Below are positions 41,364 to 49,991 of a stretch of DNA of 64,000 bases, piece after piece. Origin of the DNA: Ktedonosporobacter rubrisoli (GTDB taxonomy: Bacteria > Chloroflexota > Ktedonobacteria > Ktedonobacterales > Ktedonobacteraceae); assembly GCF_004208415.1 (NCBI RefSeq), contig NZ_CP035758.1, positions 8,432,001 to 8,496,000 on the forward strand, written 5' to 3'. The notes under the pieces were generated by a model. The model saw only the letters and a program-made list of their open reading frames with translations, was not told the origin of the DNA and searched no databases. A program made the translations under genes and the position numbers. The first letter of the stretch is position 1. Every line of letters begins with the position of its first letter.

Positions 41364-41674
41364 CCTACCAGAGTGCTTACTGCTTGTGTTGCTCCCTCCT
41401 CGGCGACGCGGCTCTAAAACCTGCCTGCGCACGGATGGGCGCTGAAGAGCGCGAGGAGGAAAGCTTCCCGCCAGGCCTCAAATGGATAGTTTGCGCTGGC
41501 TTGTGTAGTAGCGAGTAGCGTTACGCGGCTTTGTACTATAGTGGGAGTGTACAGCCTTGCCGGAAAAAGCGTTGCGGCCTGGAAATAGAAAAGTGTTGGA
41601 AATGCGTCCTGCTGCTGGCAAGCAGGAAGGTATAGGTCAATAAAACTGGCTTGAGAGAAGATGGGGGTTTGGTG
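41364..41674. other. Intergenic region, small hairpin only
   Basis: 311 bases without a gene. A 6-bp hairpin CCTGCT...AGCAGG lies near 41610-41630. Nothing else is evident. Confidence 0.35.
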
Positions 41675-42279
41675 ATGGCTGCTGACCCACAACGCTGGTT
41701 GAGCGTAGAAGAATATCTGGAATTGGATAGCGCGAGCCTTGATCTAAAATACGAGTATCTGAGCGGACAGATTCGCGCTATGAACGGCGGTACGACTAAC
41801 CATGCCTGGCTGTCGATCAATATGCTCACCCAGCTTAACGAACAACTGCGTTCTGGTCCTTGCTTGGTCTATAACTCAGATATGCGTGTGCAGCTTGCGC
41901 ATAACTGTTACGTCTATCCAGATGTAACGATTAGCTGTGATGTCGCCGATGCCCAGGGCGAGAATGTGATCGTCAGGGCTCCCCATCTGGTTGTTGAGGT
42001 GCTTTTGCCAAGCACCGAAGCCTATGATCGGGGCGAAAAATTTGCGCGCTATCAGTCCTGTGCCAGCGTGCAAGAATATGTGCTGGTAAACTATCGTCAG
42101 CAACTTATCGAAGTCTTCAGGCGTCAAGGGGCGAAATGGAGCTATGCGCCTTTGAGGCCGGTCAGGAAGTCGAGCTAGAGAGCCTGGACCTCCATTTTCC
42201 GCTTGCCGCAGTATATGAGCGCGTGCGTCTGCCGGCCCGAGATGAGCGGGAAGGCATGGATAGAGAGCGCGAGGCTTGA
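41675..42279 (+). pseudogene. Uma2-family (DUF820) nuclease-fold gene with a frameshift
   Basis: From ATG 41675 the frame encodes a Uma2 protein (WLSVEEYLELD, KYEYLSGQIRAMNGGTTNHA, YVYPDVTISCDV, APHLVVEVLLPSTEAYDRGE). That is the PD-(D/E)xK-like core with PDV and VEVL acids. The frame closes at 42178 with an unrelated end (PLRPVRKSS). Shifting by one base at 42151 restores FEAGQEVELESLDLHFPLAA and VYERV, the normal Uma2 C-terminus, to a stop at 42279. One T is probably missing from the CCTTT run. Either the gene is newly broken, a sequencing error is present, or slippage occurs. The catalytic core is upstream of the shift and may still fold. Confidence 0.8.
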
Positions 42280-42354
42280 TGATCTCCACATTTTTGCCGG
42301 CGCGAGAGAAGCAAGCGTTGTAGCGCAAGGGCTCGGGCCGGCAAATCGCCTGAG

Positions 42355-42384
42355 ATCCAGGACAGCTGGCGCGCCGTCCTGGAT
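42355..42384. terminator. Hairpin between convergent Uma2 and kinase genes
   Basis: ATCCAGGAC (42355-42363) and GTCCTGGAT (42376-42384) form a perfect 9-bp stem with a 12-base loop in the 150-base gap between convergent genes. No U-tract; probable bidirectional barrier. Confidence 0.45.
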
Positions 42385-42430
42385 AAGCCCTGTGGAGAGA
42401 GCAGCAAAATTTCTGCTAGCTGGTAGCCCT

Positions 42431-44866
42431 TTAAGCTTTGCGCATGTTGAGCTGCCAGAAGTCGGCGGTGGGATGATTGAGATCGCTGGCTCCGCGTACA
42501 AGAAAGGCATGGCCCTTCCCATCACACACGGCGATGCCCAGAACAGAGCTGCCCGCAGGAAAGGTGGTAAGCGGCGCGTGTTTCAAGGTGCGTAGGTTGA
42601 GCAGCCAGGCCTGGCCCAGAGGAATGTTATGCGATGCCTCATAGCCTCCCACGATGAGGGCCTGCGTATTGGAAAGCTGGCAACTGGCAGCAGCGCTGAG
42701 CGCTCGGGGCAAGGTAAATAGCGCCTGCGACCAGCTATTTTGCGCAAGATCGTAGCGATAGATTCTATCGGTTTGATGCTGCTGCTGAACATCGCCAGCC
42801 CCGCCCAGGAGAAGAATCCCTCCATCGTTATCAAAAGTTAGGAGCATGTAGCCAAGGCGATCGGGCAGGGGTGCCAGCGCGTGCCATTGTCCCTGCTCAA
42901 TATCGTAGCGATACCAGCCCATCCCGGCCTGAGCATGCTCATTGTTGGTGCTCATAAAGCCCTGGGAGACGTAGAGATGGCCCTTTTGATCCGCAAGCAT
43001 GGCAGAGCCAAAGCCTAGCTTTATCTGCTTAGGCGGCACGATCTTGCGTATCGTGTTGTCGTCGAGCTGATACATATAGAGGAGCGAGGGGACGTTAAGA
43101 TCGTTGGCCGAATAGCCGGCCGTAAAAAAGATATGGCCCTGCCCATCCTGAACTGCCGCATTATTTACCATGCCCGGGAACTTTTCAACCACAACTTGCT
43201 CCCAGTGTGCGGCCTGAATATCGTAGCGGTAGAGACTGTTATCGTAGCGTGGAGATGCTGTTGGACCACGATAGCCGCCGCTCATATAGATGTACGCTCG
43301 GCCATGTAGTTCAACATAGACAGCCGTATTATCGGCCTCAGGTGAGGGCAAAGGCGGCAAGGCCTGCCACAGGTCACCCTTTGTTTGCGCCGGCGTGGTC
43401 GGCTGTGGCGTGCTTTGTAGCGGCGCTGTGCCGGGGAGACGATAGCCGAAGCTCACATAAGCCTGGAGGAGAGCCAGGGCCAGAAACAGCAGCAGGGCAA
43501 GAATAAAGCCGAGTTTCACGGCGAGGGGCACGATACGTCGTGGCTGGGCTGGCAGAATCTCGCTCTGCTTAGGAGCCTCAACGCGTGGCAAAGCCACCTG
43601 CGAGAAAGATGTTGTAATTGCCCGACGCTTCAAGCTCTCATCTACAAGATCCAGATGCTCTTGCTCCAGGCGATCCTGGCGGGCAAGATGTAGCGCTTCG
43701 CGAAGCTGTCGGCGCTGTTCTAAATTGCGCACTGGCGGCTCAATAGCGGCAGCTGGCAGGGGCGTGCTGGTGAGCAAAGGAATCTCCTGGGGATGGGTCA
43801 GGCGAGCGCGCAGCAGACGAGATGAGCGCGGCGTCAGGCGTATAGTTTCGTCTGCTTCCTCAAGGCTATCAAGAGCATATGAAGGCTTATCAGCCTCCCC
43901 GGCCCGCTGCCTGTAGAGCTTGTGTTCCTCGATATGATATGCGCGCTCCAGGGCAAGATAGAAGGTGTGGGCCGATTGGAAGCGGTACATAGGTTCCGTG
44001 CGCGTGGCCAGCTTAATCAGTCCACTAAGGACCGCCGAAACGGTAGGATTGTGCATATCCTCAACGCTGCCAATGAAGCCGGGTAGACCGCCAGTGCGCT
44101 TACCGTGCAACATCTCGGCCAGGATCACGCCAAGGCTGAACAGGTCAGAACGTCCATCGGTCTGGCCTTCGCCATGGTACTGCTCGGGCGAAGCGTAGCC
44201 GGGCGAGCCAAAGTCAGTAGTATCGTTAATCTGGCCCTCTTTGAAATAGCGCGCGATGCCAAAGTCGATGAGTACCAGGGAGCCATGAGGCGTAAGCATA
44301 ATGTTGGATGGCTTGAGATCGCGAAAGACAATGGCTGGCGACTGATTATGTAAATAATCGAGGACATCGCACAACTGCATCGCATAGTCCAGTGCTTCCA
44401 GGGGAGGCAAAGGAGAGCGCTGACGTAGATACATACTAAGATTGGTACCGGGTATATAGTCCATCACGAGGTACCAATAGCCATCTTCAAAGAAATAGTC
44501 GTAGAGCGTCGGAATAGCCACGTGCTGGAGGCGCGTGAGCAGCAAGGCCTCGCGTAAGAAGCGGTCAGTATGGATACCGCCGCTAGAAGGAAAATCGGTT
44601 CCTGGCAGCCGACCACCACAGGAACGCTTGCTGCTTTCTCCCCCGTGCAGAATATAATCTAGCTCAGCTATAACACTTTCTGGCAGGGGTTGGTCTGAAC
44701 GTCCCTGTTTGAGCGCTAACGGAATATTGAGCGAAGTATGCATGGCCAGGTAAACATTTCCCATGCCGCCATGCCCCAACACACGCTCAACAATGTATTC
44801 CCCATCATGTAAGGTATGTCCGACGAGGCTCTCCTGTTGCCTCTGCTTCCCTTGCGTACCGGCCAT
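42431..44866 (-). CDS. Transmembrane Ser/Thr kinase with extracytoplasmic Kelch-like propeller
   Basis: 811 residues from ATG 44866 (AAGGGGGAG upstream; a TTG 12 codons earlier is possible). The kinase spans about 15-310: glycine loop LGHGGMGNVY, IPLALKQ lysine, catalytic loop FRDLKPSNIM (His of HRD replaced by Phe, Arg-Asp kept), DFG in LIDFGIARYF, and activation segment GSPGYASPEQY. An unusual insertion of about 45 residues with GGESSKRSCGGRLPGTDFPS lies between the Lys strand and helix C. A 130-residue linker leads to a membrane helix near 448-470 (LGFILALLLFLALALLQAYV). The outer 315 residues show Kelch blades (WQALPPLPSPEADN, YRYDIQAAHWEQV, WHALAPLPDRLGYM, LLLGGAGDV, ALIVGGYEASHN). It acts as a receptor kinase. 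Confidence 0.9.
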   Translation of the reverse strand: MAGTQGKQRQQESLVGHTLHDGEYIVERVLGHGGMGNVYLAMHTSLNIPLALKQGRSDQPLPESVIAELDYILHGGESSKRSCGGRLPGTDFPSSGGIHTDRFLREALLLTRLQHVAIPTLYDYFFEDGYWYLVMDYIPGTNLSMYLRQRSPLPPLEALDYAMQLCDVLDYLHNQSPAIVFRDLKPSNIMLTPHGSLVLIDFGIARYFKEGQINDTTDFGSPGYASPEQYHGEGQTDGRSDLFSLGVILAEMLHGKRTGGLPGFIGSVEDMHNPTVSAVLSGLIKLATRTEPMYRFQSAHTFYLALERAYHIEEHKLYRQRAGEADKPSYALDSLEEADETIRLTPRSSRLLRARLTHPQEIPLLTSTPLPAAAIEPPVRNLEQRRQLREALHLARQDRLEQEHLDLVDESLKRRAITTSFSQVALPRVEAPKQSEILPAQPRRIVPLAVKLGFILALLLFLALALLQAYVSFGYRLPGTAPLQSTPQPTTPAQTKGDLWQALPPLPSPEADNTAVYVELHGRAYIYMSGGYRGPTASPRYDNSLYRYDIQAAHWEQVVVEKFPGMVNNAAVQDGQGHIFFTAGYSANDLNVPSLLYMYQLDDNTIRKIVPPKQIKLGFGSAMLADQKGHLYVSQGFMSTNNEHAQAGMGWYRYDIEQGQWHALAPLPDRLGYMLLTFDNDGGILLLGGAGDVQQQHQTDRIYRYDLAQNSWSQALFTLPRALSAAASCQLSNTQALIVGGYEASHNIPLGQAWLLNLRTLKHAPLTTFPAGSSVLGIAVCDGKGHAFLVRGASDLNHPTADFWQLNMRKA

Positions 44867-45234
44867 AGTACGTCTCCCCCTTCCACTTCCCATGATGCCC
44901 AATAGAATAGAATTGTGCGGCCCTGCCTACATAAAGCTCCGGCTGCACAGGCGGGTAGTGTTATTGATAAAAGTCTGGCGAGAAAAACACGAAGCCTTTA
45001 GCTGCCGTGATAGCTCGCACTTGCTGCCTGCCATTGTACCATCCTGTGATAGTGCCAGAGGCATCTTATTAATAGTAACGAAGGATACCAGCAGAGTCAA
45101 CAAGTAAACAGGACTATATCAATACATACAGTCCTACAGCTCTGCAGCTGAGCATTTTCTCCTTAAGTATAGTATAGCTGAGCTAGTATATCGTGATGCG
45201 TTCTCTGGTTGATATCCACAGCTAAATGGCTGCT
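44867..45234. other. Leader and promoter region of the kinase-Kelch gene
   Basis: 368 bases. Apart from the promoter at 45072-45100 and a leader of about 200 bases, no gene or strong structure is seen. Confidence 0.5.
45072..45100 (-). promoter_or_regulatory. Candidate promoter of the kinase-Kelch gene
   Basis: On the minus strand TTGACT (45095-45100), 17 bases, TACTAT (45072-45077), giving a long leader of about 200 bases before the ATG at 44866. Confidence 0.5.
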
Positions 45235-47721
45235 TCAAGCGTCGGTTTGGCTAAAAACCTGAGCACTGCTGAACTGTTGGCGCTGGCTTTCCAGCATCAG
45301 TTCGGCTAGCTCTATCGTTTGTAAGTAATGCGCTTCAGCCTGGCGCAAGCGCTGCGAGACCTCCTGCTGCCTGGCCAGATTGTTAGAGAGCAAATCAACG
45401 ATAATTCTATTGGTCTGCTCAGCGGTTAGCTCGATTAAGCCGGTCGAGCCGGTATACAGGCGCTCAATCTGCCTTGCCCCAAAGCCGAGGCGCAGATAAT
45501 CGCAGAGATATTCGGGATAAATCTGCGCCGTATTGACCCGAATAATTGTCACATGCCCATCGGCGATCGCCGGGCCGGGCAGCCTGTAGACGCAACATTT
45601 GCCCAGCGTCCCTTCGCCGGTTGAGGCCAGCAGGATATCGCCATAAAACACATGGCTCTCGCTCATCTGCTCATAGATAACTTTCTCAACATAATCGGCA
45701 TTATCCAGCTGCAGAGAACCGAATCTGGAGATATTGCCGGCCTTCACGACAAGCGCATAGCCATCCTTTTCATCAACATACACTTCCTGGGCCGGGCTTT
45801 GTCCCCGCGCTGTAGAGATTGTATTTAGCTCCTTAAGGGCCTGACCGCCGCGTTGCAGCAGATCCTTGATTCCCTGGCGGACAGCCGGTTGCCAGTAGCG
45901 ATAGTCAAGGCGCAGCATAGGATCGGCATACAGCGTCCTGGCGCTCACTCCGTAGGCTTCCCAGCCATAGCCGGTGCGCTGTTCGCCATCCGCCTCGATC
46001 AATAGCCTATTTTCGAATTCAGCTAACTGGCGCGCAAAGTCGAAATCGCGTATGGGCTCGCCAGAGCCGGAATATCCCAGAGATTTGAGCCGGCAAAAAG
46101 TTACAATGTAGTCGCGCTCAAGCGGCAGGTCAGGGCTGGCACTGCGCTGCAGATAAAGCAGACTGGAGCGCACATTGATTTTATTAGGCTTGAACGTCTC
46201 CTCTGGCAGTGCGACAATTGCCTTGAGGCGGCAATGCTGCAGGAGCCAGCGGCGCAGCGCGCAGCCTTTCTCGTTGTTGAGCACACCCTCATCGATAACT
46301 GTGCAGATCTCGCCATATGGGCGGGTCGTCAGCACCATTTTTTGCAAGAACAAATACTGCCCTTTTTTGGGAGCTGGAATGGGAAATTGCTGCAGGCCTT
46401 TAGGCGTCATGGCCTGTAGTTCAAAAGTACCGAATGGGGGATTGGTCAGGATAAAATCGCAGTTAGGTATGTCAATGTTCCAATCTTGCGCTGTGGGGCT
46501 CAAGCTATCGGCGGCAGTAATATTGGCGTGTCCATCGCCGGCAATGATCATATTCATCCTGGCTGCGCAGGCCACACCACGATTCGCGTCGCTACCGAAG
46601 AACATTTGCCCACGGATATAGCGCGCCAGCTGCTCATGGGTCGCGCTATCTATTTCATGTCGGGCGTAGAGAGCCTCTAATTGACGTAGGCATTCCTGCA
46701 TAAGATAAATGAGAAAGCCACCAGTGCCGCAAGCTGGATCGAAGATGCGCGGCTTGTGGCCAGCGCGCAGGCAGGAAAGCAATTTCTGGCGTCCAAGCAG
46801 GCTCACCATCACTTGAATGAGTGGCCTTGGCGTAAAGTACTGGCCAAGGCTGCGCCCCTTCAACGTCGTGCGCACAAAGTACTCAAAAGCTGCCCCCTTC
46901 GAATCGAGCTCGCAGTCGTAGAAGGAAACCGCCTCAAGCTGTTGCACAATCGAGAGAAACGTGCGGGCATGCCTGAGCCTGAGTGGATCGCTGAGCACGT
47001 CGCCATAGCTCGTCTGCGCCGTGAGCTGCTCAATCATGGTCTGGATCGCTGCTCTCACCTCTTCACTCTCGGCCGCCGTCTTGCGCGCCAGCTGATAGAA
47101 GCGGTAGCTATATGGCAGATCCAGGCCTTCCTCGCGTTCAGCCTTCTCTTCCAGCAGACGCAGGAAAAGCAACTTGGAGAAATCGGCAAAGGCATTCTCC
47201 TCATCCTTTTCAAAGTTTCTGATAGTCACATGGCAGCGCCTGAAGAGATTATTGAGCTGCTTGAGTGGCAAGGCTGGCCTGAAGGGCAAAGATTTATCAT
47301 TCGGCAAGCTTATATCGCTGAGGTGAGGGTAGTTTTGCAGCGCTGAGATAACTGCGGGCAGTTGCGCGCGGGTGGGCAATTTGTCTGTAATTTCGCCGTT
47401 CCAACTGACGGGTAACTGATTGAAGGCATTGAAGCAGAGGATTTCTTGGCCGTTAGTCAGGGCGACGAGAGGCAATTGATGCTGCCTGGCGTAGGCAAGA
47501 GCAGCTTTTTTGTCCTGGCTGGTGAGTCGATGTGTATCTTTACGGGCCAGAACTGGCAAGTGGGCATCGCATGCGCTAAGCTGCAGAGCCAGCGCGCAGC
47601 GCAAATGTGAATTATTGGCTTCTGTCCTGGATACTGCCCTCGCCGAGGCCATGCTCAAATCCCGGCTGCTATAGCCTCTACGCTGCAGATATGGCATGAT
47701 TTTCTTGATAACAGTATCCAT
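45235..47721 (-). CDS. Type I-like DNA adenine methylase fused to a specificity domain
   Basis: 828 residues from ATG 47721 (a TTG nine codons earlier is an option; neither has a clear ribosome site). Residues 1-130 resemble the N-terminal domain of type I HsdR enzymes (KKAALAYARQHQLPLVALTN). The catalytic D...ExK is not visible: where VxExK is expected it reads PVLARKD. About 140-560 is an HsdM N6-adenine methylase with motif I FDPACGTGGF (near 326) and motif IV NPPFG (near 424). From about 590 on there is one HsdS-like target-recognition module (YGDILLASTGEGTLGKCCVY, ADGHVTII, YLRLGFGARQIERLYTGSTG) with a coiled end. No HsdR gene is within the window, so this is probably an orphan modification enzyme or a nuclease-dead type IIG relative. 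Confidence 0.88.
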   Translation of the reverse strand: MDTVIKKIMPYLQRRGYSSRDLSMASARAVSRTEANNSHLRCALALQLSACDAHLPVLARKDTHRLTSQDKKAALAYARQHQLPLVALTNGQEILCFNAFNQLPVSWNGEITDKLPTRAQLPAVISALQNYPHLSDISLPNDKSLPFRPALPLKQLNNLFRRCHVTIRNFEKDEENAFADFSKLLFLRLLEEKAEREEGLDLPYSYRFYQLARKTAAESEEVRAAIQTMIEQLTAQTSYGDVLSDPLRLRHARTFLSIVQQLEAVSFYDCELDSKGAAFEYFVRTTLKGRSLGQYFTPRPLIQVMVSLLGRQKLLSCLRAGHKPRIFDPACGTGGFLIYLMQECLRQLEALYARHEIDSATHEQLARYIRGQMFFGSDANRGVACAARMNMIIAGDGHANITAADSLSPTAQDWNIDIPNCDFILTNPPFGTFELQAMTPKGLQQFPIPAPKKGQYLFLQKMVLTTRPYGEICTVIDEGVLNNEKGCALRRWLLQHCRLKAIVALPEETFKPNKINVRSSLLYLQRSASPDLPLERDYIVTFCRLKSLGYSGSGEPIRDFDFARQLAEFENRLLIEADGEQRTGYGWEAYGVSARTLYADPMLRLDYRYWQPAVRQGIKDLLQRGGQALKELNTISTARGQSPAQEVYVDEKDGYALVVKAGNISRFGSLQLDNADYVEKVIYEQMSESHVFYGDILLASTGEGTLGKCCVYRLPGPAIADGHVTIIRVNTAQIYPEYLCDYLRLGFGARQIERLYTGSTGLIELTAEQTNRIIVDLLSNNLARQQEVSQRLRQAEAHYLQTIELAELMLESQRQQFSSAQVFSQTDA

Positions 47722-47837
47722 AATTCTGAACCAGCTACTGCTGAGCAAGCTTTAAGCTGCCGCTTGCCGAAGCAGGAGAGAAGGGGCTGAGGCGAACAGG
47801 GTAGAGCGCTAAAATAAGCTATCTCCAACCCCAGCCC

Positions 47838-47857
47838 CGTTCTACGCTTGTAGAACG
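47838..47857. terminator. Hairpin between the FHA and methylase genes
   Basis: CGTTCTAC-gctt-GTAGAACG, a perfect 8-bp stem with a 4-base loop in the 223-base gap separating the two minus-strand genes. No U-tract, but it may reduce read-through from the FHA gene. Confidence 0.45.
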
Positions 47858-47944
47858 AGGCGGAGCTTGAAGATACCTGAAAATCTATGTAAGGCTGCGC
47901 CTGGCATGAGATTGGCAACAGCCCTTGGTCGCATTGACGATGAG

Positions 47945-49576
47945 CTACAACTTTTTGAAGGTGCACGTTACCTTGCCAAAGGTAAGTGTATCGCCATCAT
48001 TAAGTGGCGTGGCCTTATCGGGTTCCAGGCGCTTACCATTAATGCGCGTCGAATTGGTACTATTTAGATCGGTAAGCGTATATGCGCTTCCGATATGTTC
48101 AAGCACCGCGTGCACGCGTGATATCGTATCAGCGCCACTCGTGCTGGCCAGATCTACCTCGGGATGCAGGCCGCCCAGATCATGGTCGTAGCGTCCAACA
48201 ACTGCACGCTCGCCAGATAGTTGGACTTGCGTTCCATCCTGGAAGGAAAGGCTGCCCCAGGGCGTATTTGGATCAGAAGCAGACTTTGAGGCCGGGCGCG
48301 CCTGAATAGGCTTAGGTGGCGCTGGCTGTTGGGCAGGCGTCTGAACCTTGGGCTTATGGGGCTGGGACTGGGCCGGAGGCGTATAGTATTGCGTGGCCTC
48401 CTGAGAAGCCGACTGGGTTGCATCCTGAGCTGCCGATTGGGCCGCCTGGTTCGATGGAATGTAGTACTGCTTCTCCTGTCGCTTCGGCTCAGACTGAGCA
48501 GTCTGTGGCCTGGGCTCAGCCGGGACAATCGTAACCTTCGGCTGTGGCACAAACGGCGGGTCTTGTGTCTGCGGCGGAGTGTAGACGGGCGGCTCGGGCT
48601 TAGGCGGAGCCGGAGGTGGCGTATACACAGGTGTCTCAGGCCTGGGCGGCGGCGTATAGGTTGGCGCCGGTTGCGTCGGCGGTGGCGTATACGCGGGCGT
48701 CTGTTGGACCGGAGGCGTATAGGTTGGCGTCGCTGGTGGCGTATAGACCGGTGCAGACGGTGCCGGCGGAGTGTAGGCGGGCGGCTCGGGTGGTGCCGGA
48801 GGCGAATACACAATAGTTGGCGACGGCGGCGTAGACGGTTGGGCTGGTGTCTGCTGGGTTGTTGCCAGGGTCTGGTATGTCGAAGTTCCGCATTTTGGGC
48901 AGAACGAAGCATCGGGCTTTAGCTCAAAATGGCAATTGCTGCAATAGAGCTTGGCCGGCGCCAACGAGCGCCCACAGCCAGAGCAGAAAGTGTCTCCGGG
49001 CTCATATGGTGTGTTGCAGTTAGCGCAACGCAAGCGCGACGGTCCGGGTGGCAAGGCCGGCTGTGGCGGCATGGGCATTCCCTTAGGGGGAGGAATATAG
49101 GCAGGCGTGGGCGCGCTGGGTGGAGCACCCCACTGCTGTTGCATTTGGGGCAAAAGCTGATAAGGGACCGGGCCAGCCATAACGCCTGGCCGTTGCTGTC
49201 TTACCAGGCCATCAAGCATATTAAGGGCCTGATTCCCAAGGCTGGCCTGACGTACGGCTCCTACCCCTGCCGTTACGGCGAGTGGCCAGAGGATTGGTAA
49301 TACGATTCCCACAGCTCCAACGGCGGCTTTATCCAACCATCTCTGCTGCCCAATCATCGCCAGTACTCCGCCAGCGGTGCGTTGTAACGTTACGGACAGA
49401 GCGGCCTGCAGGCCAAGAATTGCCTCAAAATCCCCACCCTTCCTCAGCTGCACGAGAATCTGATCTCTACTGCCAACCTTCTGGGCCTGATATCCCTGCG
49501 ATATGTAGGCGTTTACCAGGTCATCTGCGAGTCGCTCGATATCTAGCTCTTCAGAGTTATAAAAGCGAGCATCCAT
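47945..49576 (-). CDS. FHA-domain protein with zinc ribbons and YTPP-repeat linker
   Basis: 543 residues, ATG after GGAGG. Residues 1-130: a helical domain (LDIERLADDLVNAYISQGYQ) and a hydrophobic stretch (AAVGAVGIVLPILWPLAVTA). About 183-235: two zinc ribbons, CANCNTPYEPGDTFCSGCGR and CSNCHFELKPDASFCPKCGT. About 245-430: a low-complexity linker rich in Pro, Thr, Tyr, Gln with roughly ten YTPP units. About 451-543: an FHA domain with VVGRYDHD, SRVHA and NSTRING, the phosphothreonine-binding residues. FHA domains read phospho-Thr made by Ser/Thr kinases, and the linker offers many Thr-Pro sites. With kinase genes 3 kb and 7 kb away, it is a likely adaptor or substrate in that signalling network. 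Confidence 0.88.
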   Translation of the reverse strand: MDARFYNSEELDIERLADDLVNAYISQGYQAQKVGSRDQILVQLRKGGDFEAILGLQAALSVTLQRTAGGVLAMIGQQRWLDKAAVGAVGIVLPILWPLAVTAGVGAVRQASLGNQALNMLDGLVRQQRPGVMAGPVPYQLLPQMQQQWGAPPSAPTPAYIPPPKGMPMPPQPALPPGPSRLRCANCNTPYEPGDTFCSGCGRSLAPAKLYCSNCHFELKPDASFCPKCGTSTYQTLATTQQTPAQPSTPPSPTIVYSPPAPPEPPAYTPPAPSAPVYTPPATPTYTPPVQQTPAYTPPPTQPAPTYTPPPRPETPVYTPPPAPPKPEPPVYTPPQTQDPPFVPQPKVTIVPAEPRPQTAQSEPKRQEKQYYIPSNQAAQSAAQDATQSASQEATQYYTPPAQSQPHKPKVQTPAQQPAPPKPIQARPASKSASDPNTPWGSLSFQDGTQVQLSGERAVVGRYDHDLGGLHPEVDLASTSGADTISRVHAVLEHIGSAYTLTDLNSTNSTRINGKRLEPDKATPLNDGDTLTFGKVTCTFKKL

Positions 49577-49991
49577 CCAATTTCCTCCAACATGGCTCTA
49601 GTTTGGCTTTGTCTGGTTCTACTGGTGATTATTTCTTGGACATTTTGTTGTATATACGATATGCCCGAACTTTCAGCATACTGAATGCGAGGTATATATA
49701 CTCAAATATGCCATCCTGCTTTATCTACGTTTATATACAGCTTAGGTTGGAGTGTATTATACACACTCCACAGAGTATACCATACTAGACGCACCATTAG
49801 CTCTCTCATACAATCAAGAGTAAGGCCTTCCAGCTCGCGTTGTTTGACCGCCTGACGGCGGCGAAGAGGAGAAGGGAAAATAGAGGCACAGCTGGGGATG
49901 TTACACATCCCGGCGAGCCCCCAGGATAGCCAGGGATGAAAAAATCTTCTCCCTGGCCAGGCCATCCTGTGATCTATGCAGTGTGTGCCTG
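49577..49991. other. Intergenic region carrying the FHA gene promoter
   Basis: 415 bases. The part near 49749-49786 holds a -10 box inside inverted repeats (listed separately). The remainder shows no gene. Confidence 0.45.
49749..49786 (-). promoter_or_regulatory. -10 box framed by palindromes, upstream of the FHA gene
   Basis: On the minus strand GGAGTGT-g-TATAAT-ACACTCC: seven-base inverted arms (49749-49755, 49763-49769) surround a perfect TATAAT. A second palindrome AGTAT-acc-ATACT lies at 49774-49786 in the spacer/-35 area. No recognisable -35 box, so an activator or a repressor bound to the arms is likely. Confidence 0.45.

Noticed and set aside
45235-47721. Complete restriction-modification system
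   Set aside because: No translocase/nuclease HsdR gene is present nearby and the N-terminal nuclease-like part lacks visible catalytic residues.
48154-48922. Long Arg- or Leu/Arg-rich open frames on both strands across the FHA gene
   Set aside because: They are shadows of the repetitive YTPP-coding stretch; composition is absurd for a protein and no ribosome sites are present.
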